DNA of 22,256 nucleotides from a virus. Below the pieces are notes generated by a model. The model had not been told where the DNA came from. It saw only the letters and a program-made list of their open reading frames with translations, and made no database searches. The stretch is taken from positions 1 to 22,256 of the IMG/VR virus record IMGVR_UViG_3300000101_000206; one strand, written 5' to 3'. Positions 1 through 7,320 of this stretch are shown here, piece after piece; within the stretch, counting starts at the first letter, position 1; the number at the start of each line of letters is the position of its first letter. A program made the translations under genes and the position numbers.

Positions 1-1076
1 CCGTTGACGACAATCTTCAGCGTGCCTGCTGTCACCTTGTCGCCAGCGCGCTTGGCCGTGATGCGGCGGTCAACGATGCTCTGATAGACGTGCGTAAACA
101 CATCGCCCATGTTTTCCGGCACGATGCCCTGCTGCAAGATGATGTTGGGGTAATACGACGCCACGTCAAAGTCGGCCAGCATGTAACCCGACCCGGCGTA
201 GACGCTCTGGCCCTTCTCGCAGGAATGCAGACCCCCCACACCCATCTGATACTCACTCTCACCGATCTTGATGCGCGTCTCTTTGAGCCAGTCAGGCATC
301 TTGATCGAGCCGTTACCCTTTACCTGAAAGCGCTCATCCACGACGCGCGCGAGGATGTCGTTGATCTCTTCCGACTCAAAAGACACGATTTTGGGGTCAA
401 CGTAGCGGAACGTCTGGTCATCGTCGTATTTCGTCGGGCGCAATCGCTTGTCCGTCACACCCTCAACTTCTGACCGCAGCACCGTCTCGGCAATCTGCGC
501 ATCGCTTTTGGACCGCAAGTCTACGCCATGCTCTTCCCCCATCTCTTTGCGCAGCGCGATCTGACTCTCCACCGCGCAATACAGCGCGTCGGTGACACGC
601 AAGTCGTTTGCACAATACCTGCGGAGCAGTTCCCGCTCGCCGGGTGAGATGCTGGCACTAGGCTCAATGGGAAGGTCTTGCAGCTTCGGGTATCCCAGCC
701 GCCCCGCGTAAACCTTCAAGCTGGCCCGACCCGGCACCACGTCAATGATGTCGATATGGTCCCACTGCTGGGGTATGTTTATTTTTTCTTCATTACACAC
801 CATCCACGACGGCTTGCCGCTGGTGATGATCTTATCACTGAGCGCCTTGAGTTCGCCGCAGTCGCGGTTCTCTAACGCCGCCGCGATCATCGGCAGGTCA
901 TAATGATTTCCGTTAAAGCTGATCGTCAGGTGGCTGCGCATCAGGTTCGCTGCCTTCGCGACGTTCAGCGGCTTTCCGTCATACATCTCAAAAGACGCGA
1001 CCTTGCCGTTTTTGCGATCAAGAAAGCAGATCAGGAAATAGTCTTTGTAACATTCAACGTCGAGTATCAGTGCCAT
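1..1076 (-). CDS. Family B DNA polymerase, N-terminal part (cut by left edge)
   Basis: Replicative phage DNA polymerase with proofreading. The 358 complete residues visible hold the 3'-5' exonuclease: Exo I D6/E8 (LILDVECY), Exo II ending at D60 (FNGNHYD), and Exo III Y154xxxD158 (YCAND). Polymerase motif A lies at about 301-313 (DFDVASYYPNII, catalytic D304). The read ends at N358 in what looks like motif B (LKIVVN). The DxxSxYPxII form of motif A marks family B rather than family A. The start ATG (1076-1074) has GGAGG nine bases upstream on the minus strand. The C-terminal palm motif C and the thumb lie outside the window. It is the last visible gene of the minus-strand replication operon, separated from the ssDNA-binding protein gene by a UUCG hairpin. 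No defect is seen in the visible part. Confidence 0.9.
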   Translation of the reverse strand, partial: MALILDVECYKDYFLICFLDRKNGKVASFEMYDGKPLNVAKAANLMRSHLTISFNGNHYDLPMIAAALENRDCGELKALSDKIITSGKPSWMVCNEEKINIPQQWDHIDIIDVVPGRASLKVYAGRLGYPKLQDLPIEPSASISPGERELLRRYCANDLRVTDALYCAVESQIALRKEMGEEHGVDLRSKSDAQIAETVLRSEVEGVTDKRLRPTKYDDDQTFRYVDPKIVSFESEEINDILARVVDERFQVKGNGSIKMPDWLKETRIKIGESEYQMGVGGLHSCEKGQSVYAGSGYMLADFDVASYYPNIILQQGIVPENMGDVFTHVYQSIVDRRITAKRAGDKVTAGTLKIVVN

Positions 1077-1112
1077 GAGGGGTAGCCTCCATATGCGGCG
1101 GGAAAAGGTGGT

Positions 1113-1132
1113 GGGGCGACCGAAGCCGCCCC
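1113..1132 (-). terminator. UUCG tetraloop hairpin between SSB and polymerase genes
   Basis: On the minus strand the sequence folds as GGGGCGGC-TTCG-GTCGCCCC: an 8-bp stem including one G-U pair, closed by the very stable C(UUCG)G tetraloop. It is followed by ACCACCTTTTCCC, so the U-run is short and displaced. It lies between the stop of the DUF2815 gene and the start of the polymerase gene. It could be a partial terminator/attenuator that lowers polymerase expression relative to the binding protein, or an mRNA-stabilising 3' end. The hairpin is seen; its function is inferred. Confidence 0.6.
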
Positions 1133-1141
1133 GACCGATCT

Positions 1142-1669
1142 TTACATAAAGTCGTCGTCATCCACGTCATCGAAGGCGTCAAAGTCATCAACGCTGGCCG
1201 AGACACCATCGGCGAAGGGTTCGCCGTCCTTCACGAACTGCACACCGAGCAGGTTCGCGTTGATGCGCTTCCCATACTGATTGTTTTGCGCCCACAGTTC
1301 GATGATGGCGTTGACGTAGCAGCCCGCATAGATTTTGCCATCCTCTTCGGTCAGTGGCGAGCGGTCGCGCCCCAAAACCAGCGGACGCCTAGCCGATGAC
1401 GCCTTGATCGACATGTTGCCAGCGTATCCCGCGTAGTCGATGTCGTCGCCGTCTTTGAGACAAACCTTGTCAGCCTTCAGCTTGATGCCCTTCAGCTTTT
1501 CCTTCAGCAGCGCGTCGATCTTGCCTTCGATCCCCGCGATCTGGTCAGCCTGATCCTCTTTGTCCATCAGGAAGGTGGCCTCAAACTTCGTTTCCTCGCC
1601 GGAAAACGTCGCCTTACGGAACACCGAGGGGAACGAAATGCGGACGTTTTTGAGTGTTATTTTTGACAT
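1142..1669 (-). CDS. DUF2815 family phage single-stranded DNA-binding protein
   Basis: A 175-residue protein whose start (MSKITLKNVRISFPSVF) and overall layout match the DUF2815 family, found in phage replication modules and thought to bind single-stranded DNA. The C-terminus is strongly acidic (about 161-175, DDFDAFDDVDDDDFM), the kind of tail through which SSBs recruit partner proteins. Central segments such as YAGCYVNAIIELWAQNN fit a beta-rich OB-like fold, but that fold is inferred. AAAGG lies upstream of the ATG. It sits between a DUF2800 nuclease and a DNA polymerase on the same strand, a combination common in phage and prophage replication modules, which supports a role in protecting ssDNA during replication or recombination. 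Confidence 0.85.
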   Translation of the reverse strand: MSKITLKNVRISFPSVFRKATFSGEETKFEATFLMDKEDQADQIAGIEGKIDALLKEKLKGIKLKADKVCLKDGDDIDYAGYAGNMSIKASSARRPLVLGRDRSPLTEEDGKIYAGCYVNAIIELWAQNNQYGKRINANLLGVQFVKDGEPFADGVSASVDDFDAFDDVDDDDFM

Positions 1670-1710
1670 TTTATTAACCTTTCAGTTTTCTGTGCAGCAC
1701 CACGCTGCGG

Positions 1711-2826
1711 TTATTCGGTGAGATCACCGAAATCCGTTTCCGACACGCCGATGGCGGGTCGCTTATCACTCTCTGGGGCCAGCGTGGGTGCGCCTTGCGG
1801 CTTAACGATCAGGTCTCTGATCTCCACAGCCCGCGTCTTGCCCAGCGCCTTCTCGGCCTGCGCAGGCGAGATGATCTTGGGCTTGGTAAAAGCCTTGTCG
1901 TTCAGCATGGCGATCAGTTTAGCCTCAGCCTCGCGCTCGTCGGCCCACTTGCGGTTGCTGCGCCCCTCAACCAGCTTGTAGCCGGGGAACTCGTCGCCGT
2001 CGTCAAGGCTATCCCGCACCAACTTCTCAATCGCACCCAACCACCCTTCAATCAGGGGCTTGGCGTCCAGCGCAACGCGCATCTGCTGTTCGGTTAGCGT
2101 GTTGGCCTTCGGCATGTTGTCGAGGTCATCGAACCTAGTCAGCAGCGCCTCTTCGGTGTGCTTTAACAGCGCCTCGCAGGTCGCTTTGGCTTTACAGAAG
2201 CGGCATTGCTTCTCGCCCGGTAGACGCGGTGCGTCGGGTTCTAGCGTGGCTTCGGCGCGCTGCTTGGCTAACTCGGCCCACTTGAGCAGGGCGCGGGTGT
2301 TGATCTTCCACTCGCTGATGTGGTCAAGCCGGGGCTGCACGATGCTGATGACCACATCCTCAATGTCAGTGACCATTGAATACATCGCGTAGGCACCCAG
2401 CGCGTAGAGCATGCCTTGGGGGTTCTCTTCCGCATCCACCCGCACACCCATGCCATACTTCAGGTCAATGACGTGCAGCGTCTGGCCTCGCAGAACAATG
2501 GCGTCGGCTGTGCCAAAGCCACCCGGCACCCAATCGCTATAGTCTACGCGCTGTTCAACGGCGAAGTCGTCACAGTAGTCGGCCCACTGCTTGACGTAAT
2601 CAACATAGACGCGAACAAACTCGGCCATTTCGCTGTTCGGGTAGGTGTCGAGAACACCGCAATCACCCAGTGCCTTCTCGCCCAGATCGTGCGCCTCAGT
2701 GCCTTCCAGCGCAAAGGGGCTACTCTGATCGGGTAGGCCATCTTCGGCAGCGACGCTACCGGGACAGGCCATCCAGCGGTGCGCGTTGGACGCGCCCAGT
2801 TTGGCGTGTGCAATATCACCCATCAT
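1711..2826 (-). CDS. DUF2800 family PD-(D/E)XK (RecB/Cas4-like) nuclease
   Basis: A 371-residue protein of the DUF2800 family, related to RecB/Cas4 nucleases. Visible motifs in order: the opening HAKLGASNAHRWMACPGS with C21; a GTEAH motif with H46; GTAD with D108; IDLKYG with D121 and K123; QxxxY (Q137, Y141); and a C-terminal CRFCKAKATC with C208, C211 and C217. The split 1+3 cysteine arrangement is that of iron-sulphur Cas4/AddB nucleases, so a 4Fe-4S cluster is likely. All catalytic positions appear intact. It probably processes DNA ends during phage replication or recombination alongside the DUF2815 protein. Two ATGs are adjacent (2826 and 2823); GGAG at 2834-2831 is four bases from the first and seven from the second, so the second may be used. 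It overlaps the upstream gene by 11 bases. Confidence 0.87.
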   Translation of the reverse strand: MMGDIAHAKLGASNAHRWMACPGSVAAEDGLPDQSSPFALEGTEAHDLGEKALGDCGVLDTYPNSEMAEFVRVYVDYVKQWADYCDDFAVEQRVDYSDWVPGGFGTADAIVLRGQTLHVIDLKYGMGVRVDAEENPQGMLYALGAYAMYSMVTDIEDVVISIVQPRLDHISEWKINTRALLKWAELAKQRAEATLEPDAPRLPGEKQCRFCKAKATCEALLKHTEEALLTRFDDLDNMPKANTLTEQQMRVALDAKPLIEGWLGAIEKLVRDSLDDGDEFPGYKLVEGRSNRKWADEREAEAKLIAMLNDKAFTKPKIISPAQAEKALGKTRAVEIRDLIVKPQGAPTLAPESDKRPAIGVSETDFGDLTE

Positions 2827-3142
2827 TTTTCTCCAGCGTGTTGAGCCAAGACAGAAAATCTTGGGCCTGTTCCGCCGTCAGGTCGTGCACATTCTTTACC
2901 CCGTACCGATACAACTTTTTGCGCATCGTCTCTTTGTGGCCAGCCCGTGACATTCTCAGCGCCAAGGGCTTTATGTCTTCGGTGGGTATGTCGTCTGCTT
3001 GCGGCTTGGCCGCTGCGGGGGTTGCGGCAGGCGCGGGCACGGCTGCACCAGACTGCGCTTTAAGCGCTGCTGTCAGCTTCTCAATCTCCTTGCGGAGTTC
3101 GTCGGTCGCCTCAGCGAGGTCTTTGATGACTTCTTCAAGCAT
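2816..3142 (-). CDS. Small coiled-coil protein, first gene of the replication operon
   Basis: A 108-residue protein I cannot assign to a named family. Residues about 1-30 (EEVIKDLAEATDELRKEIEKL) have a heptad pattern typical of a coiled coil. An Ala/Pro-rich linker (about 31-48) follows, then a basic C-terminal helical domain with ALRMSRAGHKETMRKKLY and DLTAEQAQDFLSWL. This layout suggests an oligomerising accessory or DNA-binding factor, but function is unknown. The stop overlaps the DUF2800 start by 11 bases, indicating translational coupling. As the promoter-proximal gene it would be made first in the early operon. The upstream ribosome binding site is weak (GGAAAA). Confidence 0.75.
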   Translation of the reverse strand: MLEEVIKDLAEATDELRKEIEKLTAALKAQSGAAVPAPAATPAAAKPQADDIPTEDIKPLALRMSRAGHKETMRKKLYRYGVKNVHDLTAEQAQDFLSWLNTLEKNDG

Positions 3143-3156
3143 TTTATGTTTTCCAT

Positions 3157-3211
3157 TTTGTGTTGCAGTGGACGTGACCCTAGTCTACGTTTCAGCACGA
3201 TGCAACACAAA
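3157..3211. promoter_or_regulatory. Divergent control region with an 11-bp inverted repeat (candidate operator pair)
   Basis: TTTGTGTTGCA at 3157-3167 is repeated as its exact reverse complement TGCAACACAAA at 3201-3211. The half-sites are 44 bases apart start to start, about four helical turns, so a bound protein could face the same side of the DNA. The region separates the minus-strand replication operon from the plus-strand DNA-binding protein and primase genes, and the right half-site abuts the ribosome binding site of the DNA-binding protein gene. Autoregulation by that protein, possibly with looping, is a reasonable inference. No convincing -10/-35 pair was found in either direction. 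Confidence 0.5.
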
Positions 3212-3222
3212 GGTGAACAAAA

Positions 3223-3402
3223 ATGCTACGCTCTAGCCAACTCGCGAAAAAACTAGGTCTTTCCAAGCAGAAGGTTGTGCAGCTTGCCAACGCTGGCGAA
3301 ATCCCATCTCTCCGTCTGCCGGGGGGCCATTACCGCTTCGACTTCAACGAAGTGGTGGAGGCGCTGCGGACGGGTGAGGTGCGTGATGATGATGAGCGTT
3401 AA
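3223..3402 (+). CDS. Excisionase/MerR-like helix-turn-helix DNA-binding protein
   Basis: A 59-residue protein beginning MLRSSQLAKKLGLSKQKVV. The winged helix-turn-helix of the HTH_17/excisionase type is clear: helices at about 4-11 and 15-24, then the wing motif LPGGHYRF at 32-39 and a final helix (NEVVEALR). The LPGGHYRF wing is a hallmark of the MerR-like/excisionase family. No integrase is present in the window, so a regulator or replication-initiation role seems likelier than excision. AAAGGTG about nine bases upstream of the ATG serves as ribosome binding site. The coding 3' end overlaps the start of the primase-helicase gene by 17 bases, so the two are likely co-translated. The inverted repeat just upstream is a plausible binding site. 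Confidence 0.82.
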   Translation: MLRSSQLAKKLGLSKQKVVQLANAGEIPSLRLPGGHYRFDFNEVVEALRTGEVRDDDER

Positions 3403-5911
3403 GTTCACATACTGTAAGAACTTCGCCAGCGCAGAAACCCGCGAGATGCGCTGGGACAAGTTCTGCCACCAGATCACGCACTCGGTGGCCTACGGCACCA
3501 AGGAAGAGAGCATCAGGCGTTCCGCTATCGTCGGTGGGCTGCGCGCCGATGAGACTGCTGGCCGTGCCGAGAACATCGCGGCCCGCACCATCGCCACGCT
3601 GGATTATGACGACTTCCCCGCAGGCACGACGCTCGACGACATCGAACTCGCCTTGTCGCTCAACTTGCACTGCTCGTTCAGCGTCTACACGACGTTCCGC
3701 CACACCCCCGACGCCCCTCGCGTCCGCGTCATGGTCCCCCTGTCTCGGTCAGTCACCCCCGAAGAATACCCGGCTGTCGTTGACGAGATCACTCAGACCA
3801 TCGGCCTCGACGGCCTCGACGAGTGTTCTTACAAGGTCAACCAGATCATGTTCCTCGCGTCACACCGCGACGGCATTGAGCCGTGGTCTATGGTCCAAGA
3901 CGGCGACCCGTGGCAAGTCCCGGACGAAATTTCGCCACAGCAGCGCGGGGGCATTGTAAAGACTGCCGACGCCTTCGCCGATCAGGCCGACGAATTTTCG
4001 TTGGCGATCCTCTCCCAGCCGCTCGACATCACCCCCGATCAAGTAGACGCGATCCTCGCAAACTACCCGGCAGAGGCTCTGGACTACGAGCAGTGGTTCC
4101 GCGTCGGCATGGCGCTGTCCCACCAGTTCGAGGGGTCGGACGAGGGCTTTGAGCGCTGGGATCGTTGGTCTGCGCTTGACACCGAGCGCTACAACCGTCG
4201 CGAGATGAAAACCAAGTGGCGCAGCTTCCGCAGGCGCGATGGCTCTTTAATGACGCAAGCACCAGTTACGATGGCGTCCGTCATTAAGGCAGCAGGCGGT
4301 CTCACGTCAAGCAGTGAGGTTTCGCCCGACAGCCCCGTCGCCCTGTCGCTCGAAGATGAGGCCACCGAGGTCAACGACCGCGCGTCCTACGCCGCTTTCA
4401 AGAAGCGCGTCCAAGCGCTTAACGAGGTGCAGCTATCCCCCGACATCCGCAGCCTGCTCGCCAAGACCGTTCACGAGGTCTACGCCAAAGACGCTGGCAT
4501 GGGCCTGCGCGAGGTCAAGGCGTCGTTCAAGCCCCTGAAGCGCCGGGGTCGGGCTGGTGGGGATGATGCCGATGACAGCGCGCAGGAGATGCCCCCGTGG
4601 CTTGAGGGGTGGGTTTACGGTGAGGCCGATTGTGTTTTCATCAACACAAAAATGTCCGACTACGCGATCAGGCGCGAGGCTTTTCGGGCCAAGTTTGATC
4701 GGATACCCGATGTCGTCGCAGCCGAGACGGACGCCGCCACCTATGCGTTGCAGATGGTCCAAATACCCACCGTCCTGCGCGGTTTATACTGGCCCGGCCA
4801 GCCCTCCATGTTCAGCGGTGACGATGGGAAGGATTACGTCAACCTTTACCACCCCAGCGGAACCAAGCCCTGCGCCTCGCTGGATCAGGACGATGACGGT
4901 CAGGCTGTGGTTGATCTCTTCGTCCAGCACGTCCGCAACACCATCGTAGATCGGCGCGAAGGCGATCTGCTCATGGATTTTCTCGCCTACGTCTACGCCA
5001 ACCCCGGCAAGCGTGTGCGCTGGGGCATGTTGCTCTGGGGTATCGAAGGTAACGGCAAGACCTACTTCTACCACGTCATGCAGAACCTGCTGGGCCGCAA
5101 CGCGACGGTCATCAACACCAGCATGGTCGAGCGACCGTTCAACGATTGGGCGGTTGGATCAAGGCTTATCGGCATTGAGGAAATAAGGATCAGCGGCACA
5201 AACAAGTGGCGCGTCTTGGACCAACTCAAGCCGATGATCTCCAACGACACCATCGCCGTCGAGCCGAAGGGGGCAGCGCGATACCACGCGCCTAACTTTG
5301 CAAGCTACCTTATGACAACCAACCACCAAGACGCCGTGCCGATCAGCGATAATGACAGACGTTACTGTGTTATCTTCACCCGTCATTACGAGCAGTCAGA
5401 CCTGTTCGAGCAGCACGGTGGGCGCGAAGAAACAGGGCGATACTTTGATCGCCTGTTTTCGGAAAGCAATCGGCGGGTAGACGCCATCGGGCGCTTTCTC
5501 TTGGATAGGGCCAAGTCGCTGTCGGCAGACTTCGATCCGCACGGGCGAGCACCCATCACCGCTGGCCTCAAAGAAATGCGCAGCGCGAATATCTCCGACG
5601 ACCGTCAGGCCGTCGAGGAGGCGCTTGAGGAATACGCCTGCGAAATCATCAGCGACAAAGTGGTGGATGTCACGCACCTGAACAGTTGTGTGCTCATGGA
5701 CGGTGGGTCGCTTCCCCAGAACAGGGTCATGGCAAACATCTTGCGGGACTTGGGGTATCGGCAGACGGCCAGAAAGCGGGTCAAGATTAAGGGCAAATTG
5801 CACCGGGTTTGGTTCCGTGGTGGAGGTGCCCAGTGCGACGGAGATGAGGCGGTTGAGGCGGTGAAGGCTTGGCACGATGGGGCGGGCGATTTTCATGACG
5901 TACCATTTTGA
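3386..5911 (+). CDS. Replicative primase-helicase: AEP-type primase, PriCT-2, SF3 helicase
   Basis: An 841-residue fusion that would prime and unwind phage DNA. N-terminal archaeo-eukaryotic primase-like domain: metal motif LDYDD with D73 and D75; a later HTPDAPRVRVMVPL segment with H106 as likely motif II; and NQIMFLAS. A PriCT-2-like domain lies at about 217-285 (DYEQWFRVGMALSHQF, GFERWDRWSA, KWRSFRRR). The C-terminal SF3/D5-like helicase has Walker A GIEGNGKT at 552-559, Walker B RLIGIEEI ending E598/E599, and the MTTNHQDAVPISDNDRRY sensor/arginine-finger region. The open frame extends upstream to 3275, but the product there lies inside the HTH gene and looks non-coding. Three ATGs occur in tandem (3386, 3389, 3392) with GAGG at 3376-3379; the first two have proper spacing. 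No other helicase or primase is visible in the window. Confidence 0.88.
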   Translation: MMMSVKFTYCKNFASAETREMRWDKFCHQITHSVAYGTKEESIRRSAIVGGLRADETAGRAENIAARTIATLDYDDFPAGTTLDDIELALSLNLHCSFSVYTTFRHTPDAPRVRVMVPLSRSVTPEEYPAVVDEITQTIGLDGLDECSYKVNQIMFLASHRDGIEPWSMVQDGDPWQVPDEISPQQRGGIVKTADAFADQADEFSLAILSQPLDITPDQVDAILANYPAEALDYEQWFRVGMALSHQFEGSDEGFERWDRWSALDTERYNRREMKTKWRSFRRRDGSLMTQAPVTMASVIKAAGGLTSSSEVSPDSPVALSLEDEATEVNDRASYAAFKKRVQALNEVQLSPDIRSLLAKTVHEVYAKDAGMGLREVKASFKPLKRRGRAGGDDADDSAQEMPPWLEGWVYGEADCVFINTKMSDYAIRREAFRAKFDRIPDVVAAETDAATYALQMVQIPTVLRGLYWPGQPSMFSGDDGKDYVNLYHPSGTKPCASLDQDDDGQAVVDLFVQHVRNTIVDRREGDLLMDFLAYVYANPGKRVRWGMLLWGIEGNGKTYFYHVMQNLLGRNATVINTSMVERPFNDWAVGSRLIGIEEIRISGTNKWRVLDQLKPMISNDTIAVEPKGAARYHAPNFASYLMTTNHQDAVPISDNDRRYCVIFTRHYEQSDLFEQHGGREETGRYFDRLFSESNRRVDAIGRFLLDRAKSLSADFDPHGRAPITAGLKEMRSANISDDRQAVEEALEEYACEIISDKVVDVTHLNSCVLMDGGSLPQNRVMANILRDLGYRQTARKRVKIKGKLHRVWFRGGGAQCDGDEAVEAVKAWHDGAGDFHDVPF

Positions 5912-5917
5912 CGGGGA

Positions 5918-5959
5918 AGTGCGGTGCTCAGTGGTGTTTTTGGCACTGAGCACCGCACT
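5918..5959 (+). other. 16-bp perfect inverted repeat after the primase-helicase gene
   Basis: AGTGCGGTGCTCAGTG at 5918-5933 pairs exactly with CACTGAGCACCGCACT at 5944-5959 around a 10-base loop, beginning six bases after the primase-helicase stop. The arms contain copies of the TGAGCAC repeat. There is no U-run directly after it (TTTTT lies in the loop), so it is not a classical intrinsic terminator. A cruciform or hairpin at an origin, or a paired operator, is possible. Confidence 0.6.
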
Positions 5960-6159
5960 GAGCACCGCCACTGAGCACCTCGCTAACCCCTTTATTTTCT
6001 TTTCTTTTTCTTCTAAAAAGAGATAAAAAGTGCTCAGTGCTCAGTAAAATGGTAATCCACATGGGTCGAGTTGAGTATGTAAAATAAATACCAAAAATGA
6101 AGTTTACACACATCCGCCGTAAAGGAGTTGAAACTACTGAGCACCGAGCACCTGAGCAC
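5924..6159. repeat. Cluster of about nine TGAGCAC/GTGCTCA iterons around a pyrimidine-rich tract (candidate origin)
   Basis: Noncoding block between the primase-helicase and DUF6378 genes. The 7-base core TGAGCAC or its complement GTGCTCA is at 5924-5930, 5947-5953, 5959-5965, 5972-5978, 6030-6036, 6037-6043, 6138-6144 and 6153-6159, with a one-mismatch copy (CGAGCAC) at 6145-6151. Several belong to a longer CACTGAGCAC unit spaced 12-13 bases apart. Between the left and middle groups lies a pyrimidine-rich tract (about 5980-6014) followed by an AT-rich purine run (6015-6030). Iterons beside an easily melted tract next to the replicative primase gene resemble a replication origin. An operator array for an early regulator is the main alternative. 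Confidence 0.6.
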
Positions 6160-6198
6160 TTTGGGCGGTGTCAAACACTCACTGGAAGGAGGGCCGAG

Positions 6199-6480
6199 AT
6201 GGTCATGTTTGAGGAAGGTAATGTGAGGTCGAAAACACTGGCCGAGGCCAGCGATCTCATCAATGGGGATCGGCAGGCTGAGTATGGCCCACCGCGACAG
6301 AACTTTGATCGCATCGCAGCGATGTGGTCAGCGTATCTGAACTACAAGGTCGATGGGCATGACGTGGCCGTGTGCATGGCCCTGCTGAAGATCGCGCGCA
6401 TCACGTCAGGTGCGCCACGGCATGATACATATGTGGATGCGTCAGCTTACATGGCGCTGGCGAATGAACTGAAGGATTGA
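6199..6480 (+). CDS. DUF6378 domain protein
   Basis: A 93-residue protein matching the DUF6378 pattern found in many phages: ASDLINGDRQAEYGPP, then FDRIAAMWSAYLNYKVDGHDVAVCMALLKIAR, then DTYVDASAYMALANEL. The conserved GDRQxxYG and DxYxDxxxYxAL motifs are complete and the length is normal for the family. Its biochemical role is not established. The open frame extends upstream to 6097, but that segment crosses the iterons and looks non-coding. GGAGGG at 6188-6193 lies five bases before the ATG at 6199, which decides the start. A second in-frame ATG at 6205 is possible. It is followed four bases later by the small terminase gene, with which it probably shares a transcript. Confidence 0.8.
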   Translation: MVMFEEGNVRSKTLAEASDLINGDRQAEYGPPRQNFDRIAAMWSAYLNYKVDGHDVAVCMALLKIARITSGAPRHDTYVDASAYMALANELKD

Positions 6481-6484
6481 GGCA

Positions 6485-6967
6485 ATGGGAAAGATTACAC
6501 AGGCGCGGATTAAACAACTCAACGAGATTGGGGAGGATGTGATTTTCGAGCGGATACTGGCCGGGAACACGGTCAAGTCGCTGCTGGCCGGATGGGGCAT
6601 GGGCTGGGGTACTTGGTATAAGTGGCTCGACAGCGAGGACGGGCGCAAAGACCGATACGATGAGGTATTGCGCAATGCGGGCCATGCCTACGCGCAACGG
6701 GCCGTGGAGACTGCGCAGAACGCGACCAACGAGAACGTCACCGTCGCAAGGCTACAGGTCGATACGGATAAGTGGATCGCCTCAAAGCTGAACAGCGCCT
6801 ACGACGTGCGCCACAAGGAGACGACCGTCACCCTGCGGGTTGAAGACCTACACAGCCAAGCGGCGGCGCTGATTAGCCAAGAGGCCGAAAGATCGGTCAT
6901 GGAGGCTGTGATCGACGCCGAGGCTGTCGAGGTTGATTCTGAGGGTGACGGGGCCGAAGAGGAGTGA
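6485..6967 (+). CDS. terS: Terminase small subunit (Sf6/HTH type)
   Basis: A 160-residue DNA-recognition subunit of the packaging motor. The N-terminal helix-turn-helix is at about 20-50 (FERILAGNTVKSLLAG, WGTWYKWLDSE). The central oligomerisation helices include YAQRAVETAQNATNENVTVARL. The typical small-terminase motif VDTDKWIASKLNSAYDVRHK is at about 92-111. The C-terminus is acidic (VEVDSEGDGAEEE), the end that usually contacts the large subunit or portal. Length and layout fit the family found in Sf6-like phages. The gene precedes the large terminase gene but is separated from it by a 414-base noncoding stretch that could contain the packaging start site. Confidence 0.82.
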   Translation: MGKITQARIKQLNEIGEDVIFERILAGNTVKSLLAGWGMGWGTWYKWLDSEDGRKDRYDEVLRNAGHAYAQRAVETAQNATNENVTVARLQVDTDKWIASKLNSAYDVRHKETTVTLRVEDLHSQAAALISQEAERSVMEAVIDAEAVEVDSEGDGAEEE

Positions 6968-7047
6968 AGGGGCTGTGGGTGGCCTCTCAGCGGCTGTGAG
7001 GGGCGAAATCGCACACACCGACGGCGTCGCGCCCGCGCGCGTGAGAA

Positions 7048-7067
7048 GTAGTGCGATATCGCACTAC
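7048..7067. promoter_or_regulatory. Perfect 20-bp palindrome, operator-like
   Basis: GTAGTGCGATATCGCACTAC is perfectly symmetric, and two further flanking pairs exist after one mismatch (G7045-C7070, A7046-T7069). A half-site copy, ATCGCAC, occurs at 7007-7013 in the same interval. It lies 78 bases upstream of the promoter-like site. Size and symmetry suit a dimeric regulator, a packaging protein site or a methylated/cruciform site. The palindrome is seen; binding is inferred. Confidence 0.55.
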
Positions 7068-7145
7068 CTCTTCGCCGCAACGCAGCAAAACCCGTGCAAG
7101 AATGCAGGATAAGTGCAAGTTCGCGCCCCGCAAAAAGCTAAGTGT

Positions 7146-7174
7146 TTGAAAATAAACGATTCTACATTTAACAT
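7146..7174 (+). promoter_or_regulatory. Sigma70-like promoter candidate for the packaging/late genes
   Basis: TTGAAA at 7146-7151 and TAACAT at 7169-7174 are separated by 17 bases, in a local AT-rich island within otherwise GC-rich noncoding DNA. Each hexamer deviates from consensus (about 5/6 and 4/6). It would start a transcript about 200 bases ahead of the large terminase gene. Confidence 0.4.
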
Positions 7175-7320
7175 AATGCGTATTATTGGACAAACAGGCC
7201 GTTTTCGCATCGCTCAAGGCAATGCGCGATGCGCTATGTGCCAGCGCCTGCCCAAAAATGGCCCCCCTTGATCGCAGCGGGCCGGGTCATTGCTCAGGCA
7301 CTATTCGCGCACACCCGACA

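Noticed and set aside
1-1076. Plus-strand frames at 90-473, 678-875 and 903-1085
   Set aside because: They oppose an open polymerase frame with complete exonuclease motifs and have no recognisable domains.
3275-3385. Upstream extension of the primase-helicase frame
   Set aside because: Lies within the HTH gene, gives a Cys/Arg/Trp-rich segment unlike a protein start, and a good ribosome binding site sits before the tandem ATGs at 3386.
5918-5959. Inverted repeat after the primase gene as an intrinsic terminator
   Set aside because: No U-run directly follows the stem, and its arms are copies of the iteron, so an origin or operator role fits better.
6097-6198. Upstream extension of the DUF6378 frame
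   Set aside because: Crosses the iterons; the strong GGAGGG at 6188 points to the ATG at 6199.
7206-7233. 8-bp hairpin in the terS-terL interval as a terminator
   Set aside because: Short stem with a 12-base loop and no T-run; could be chance.
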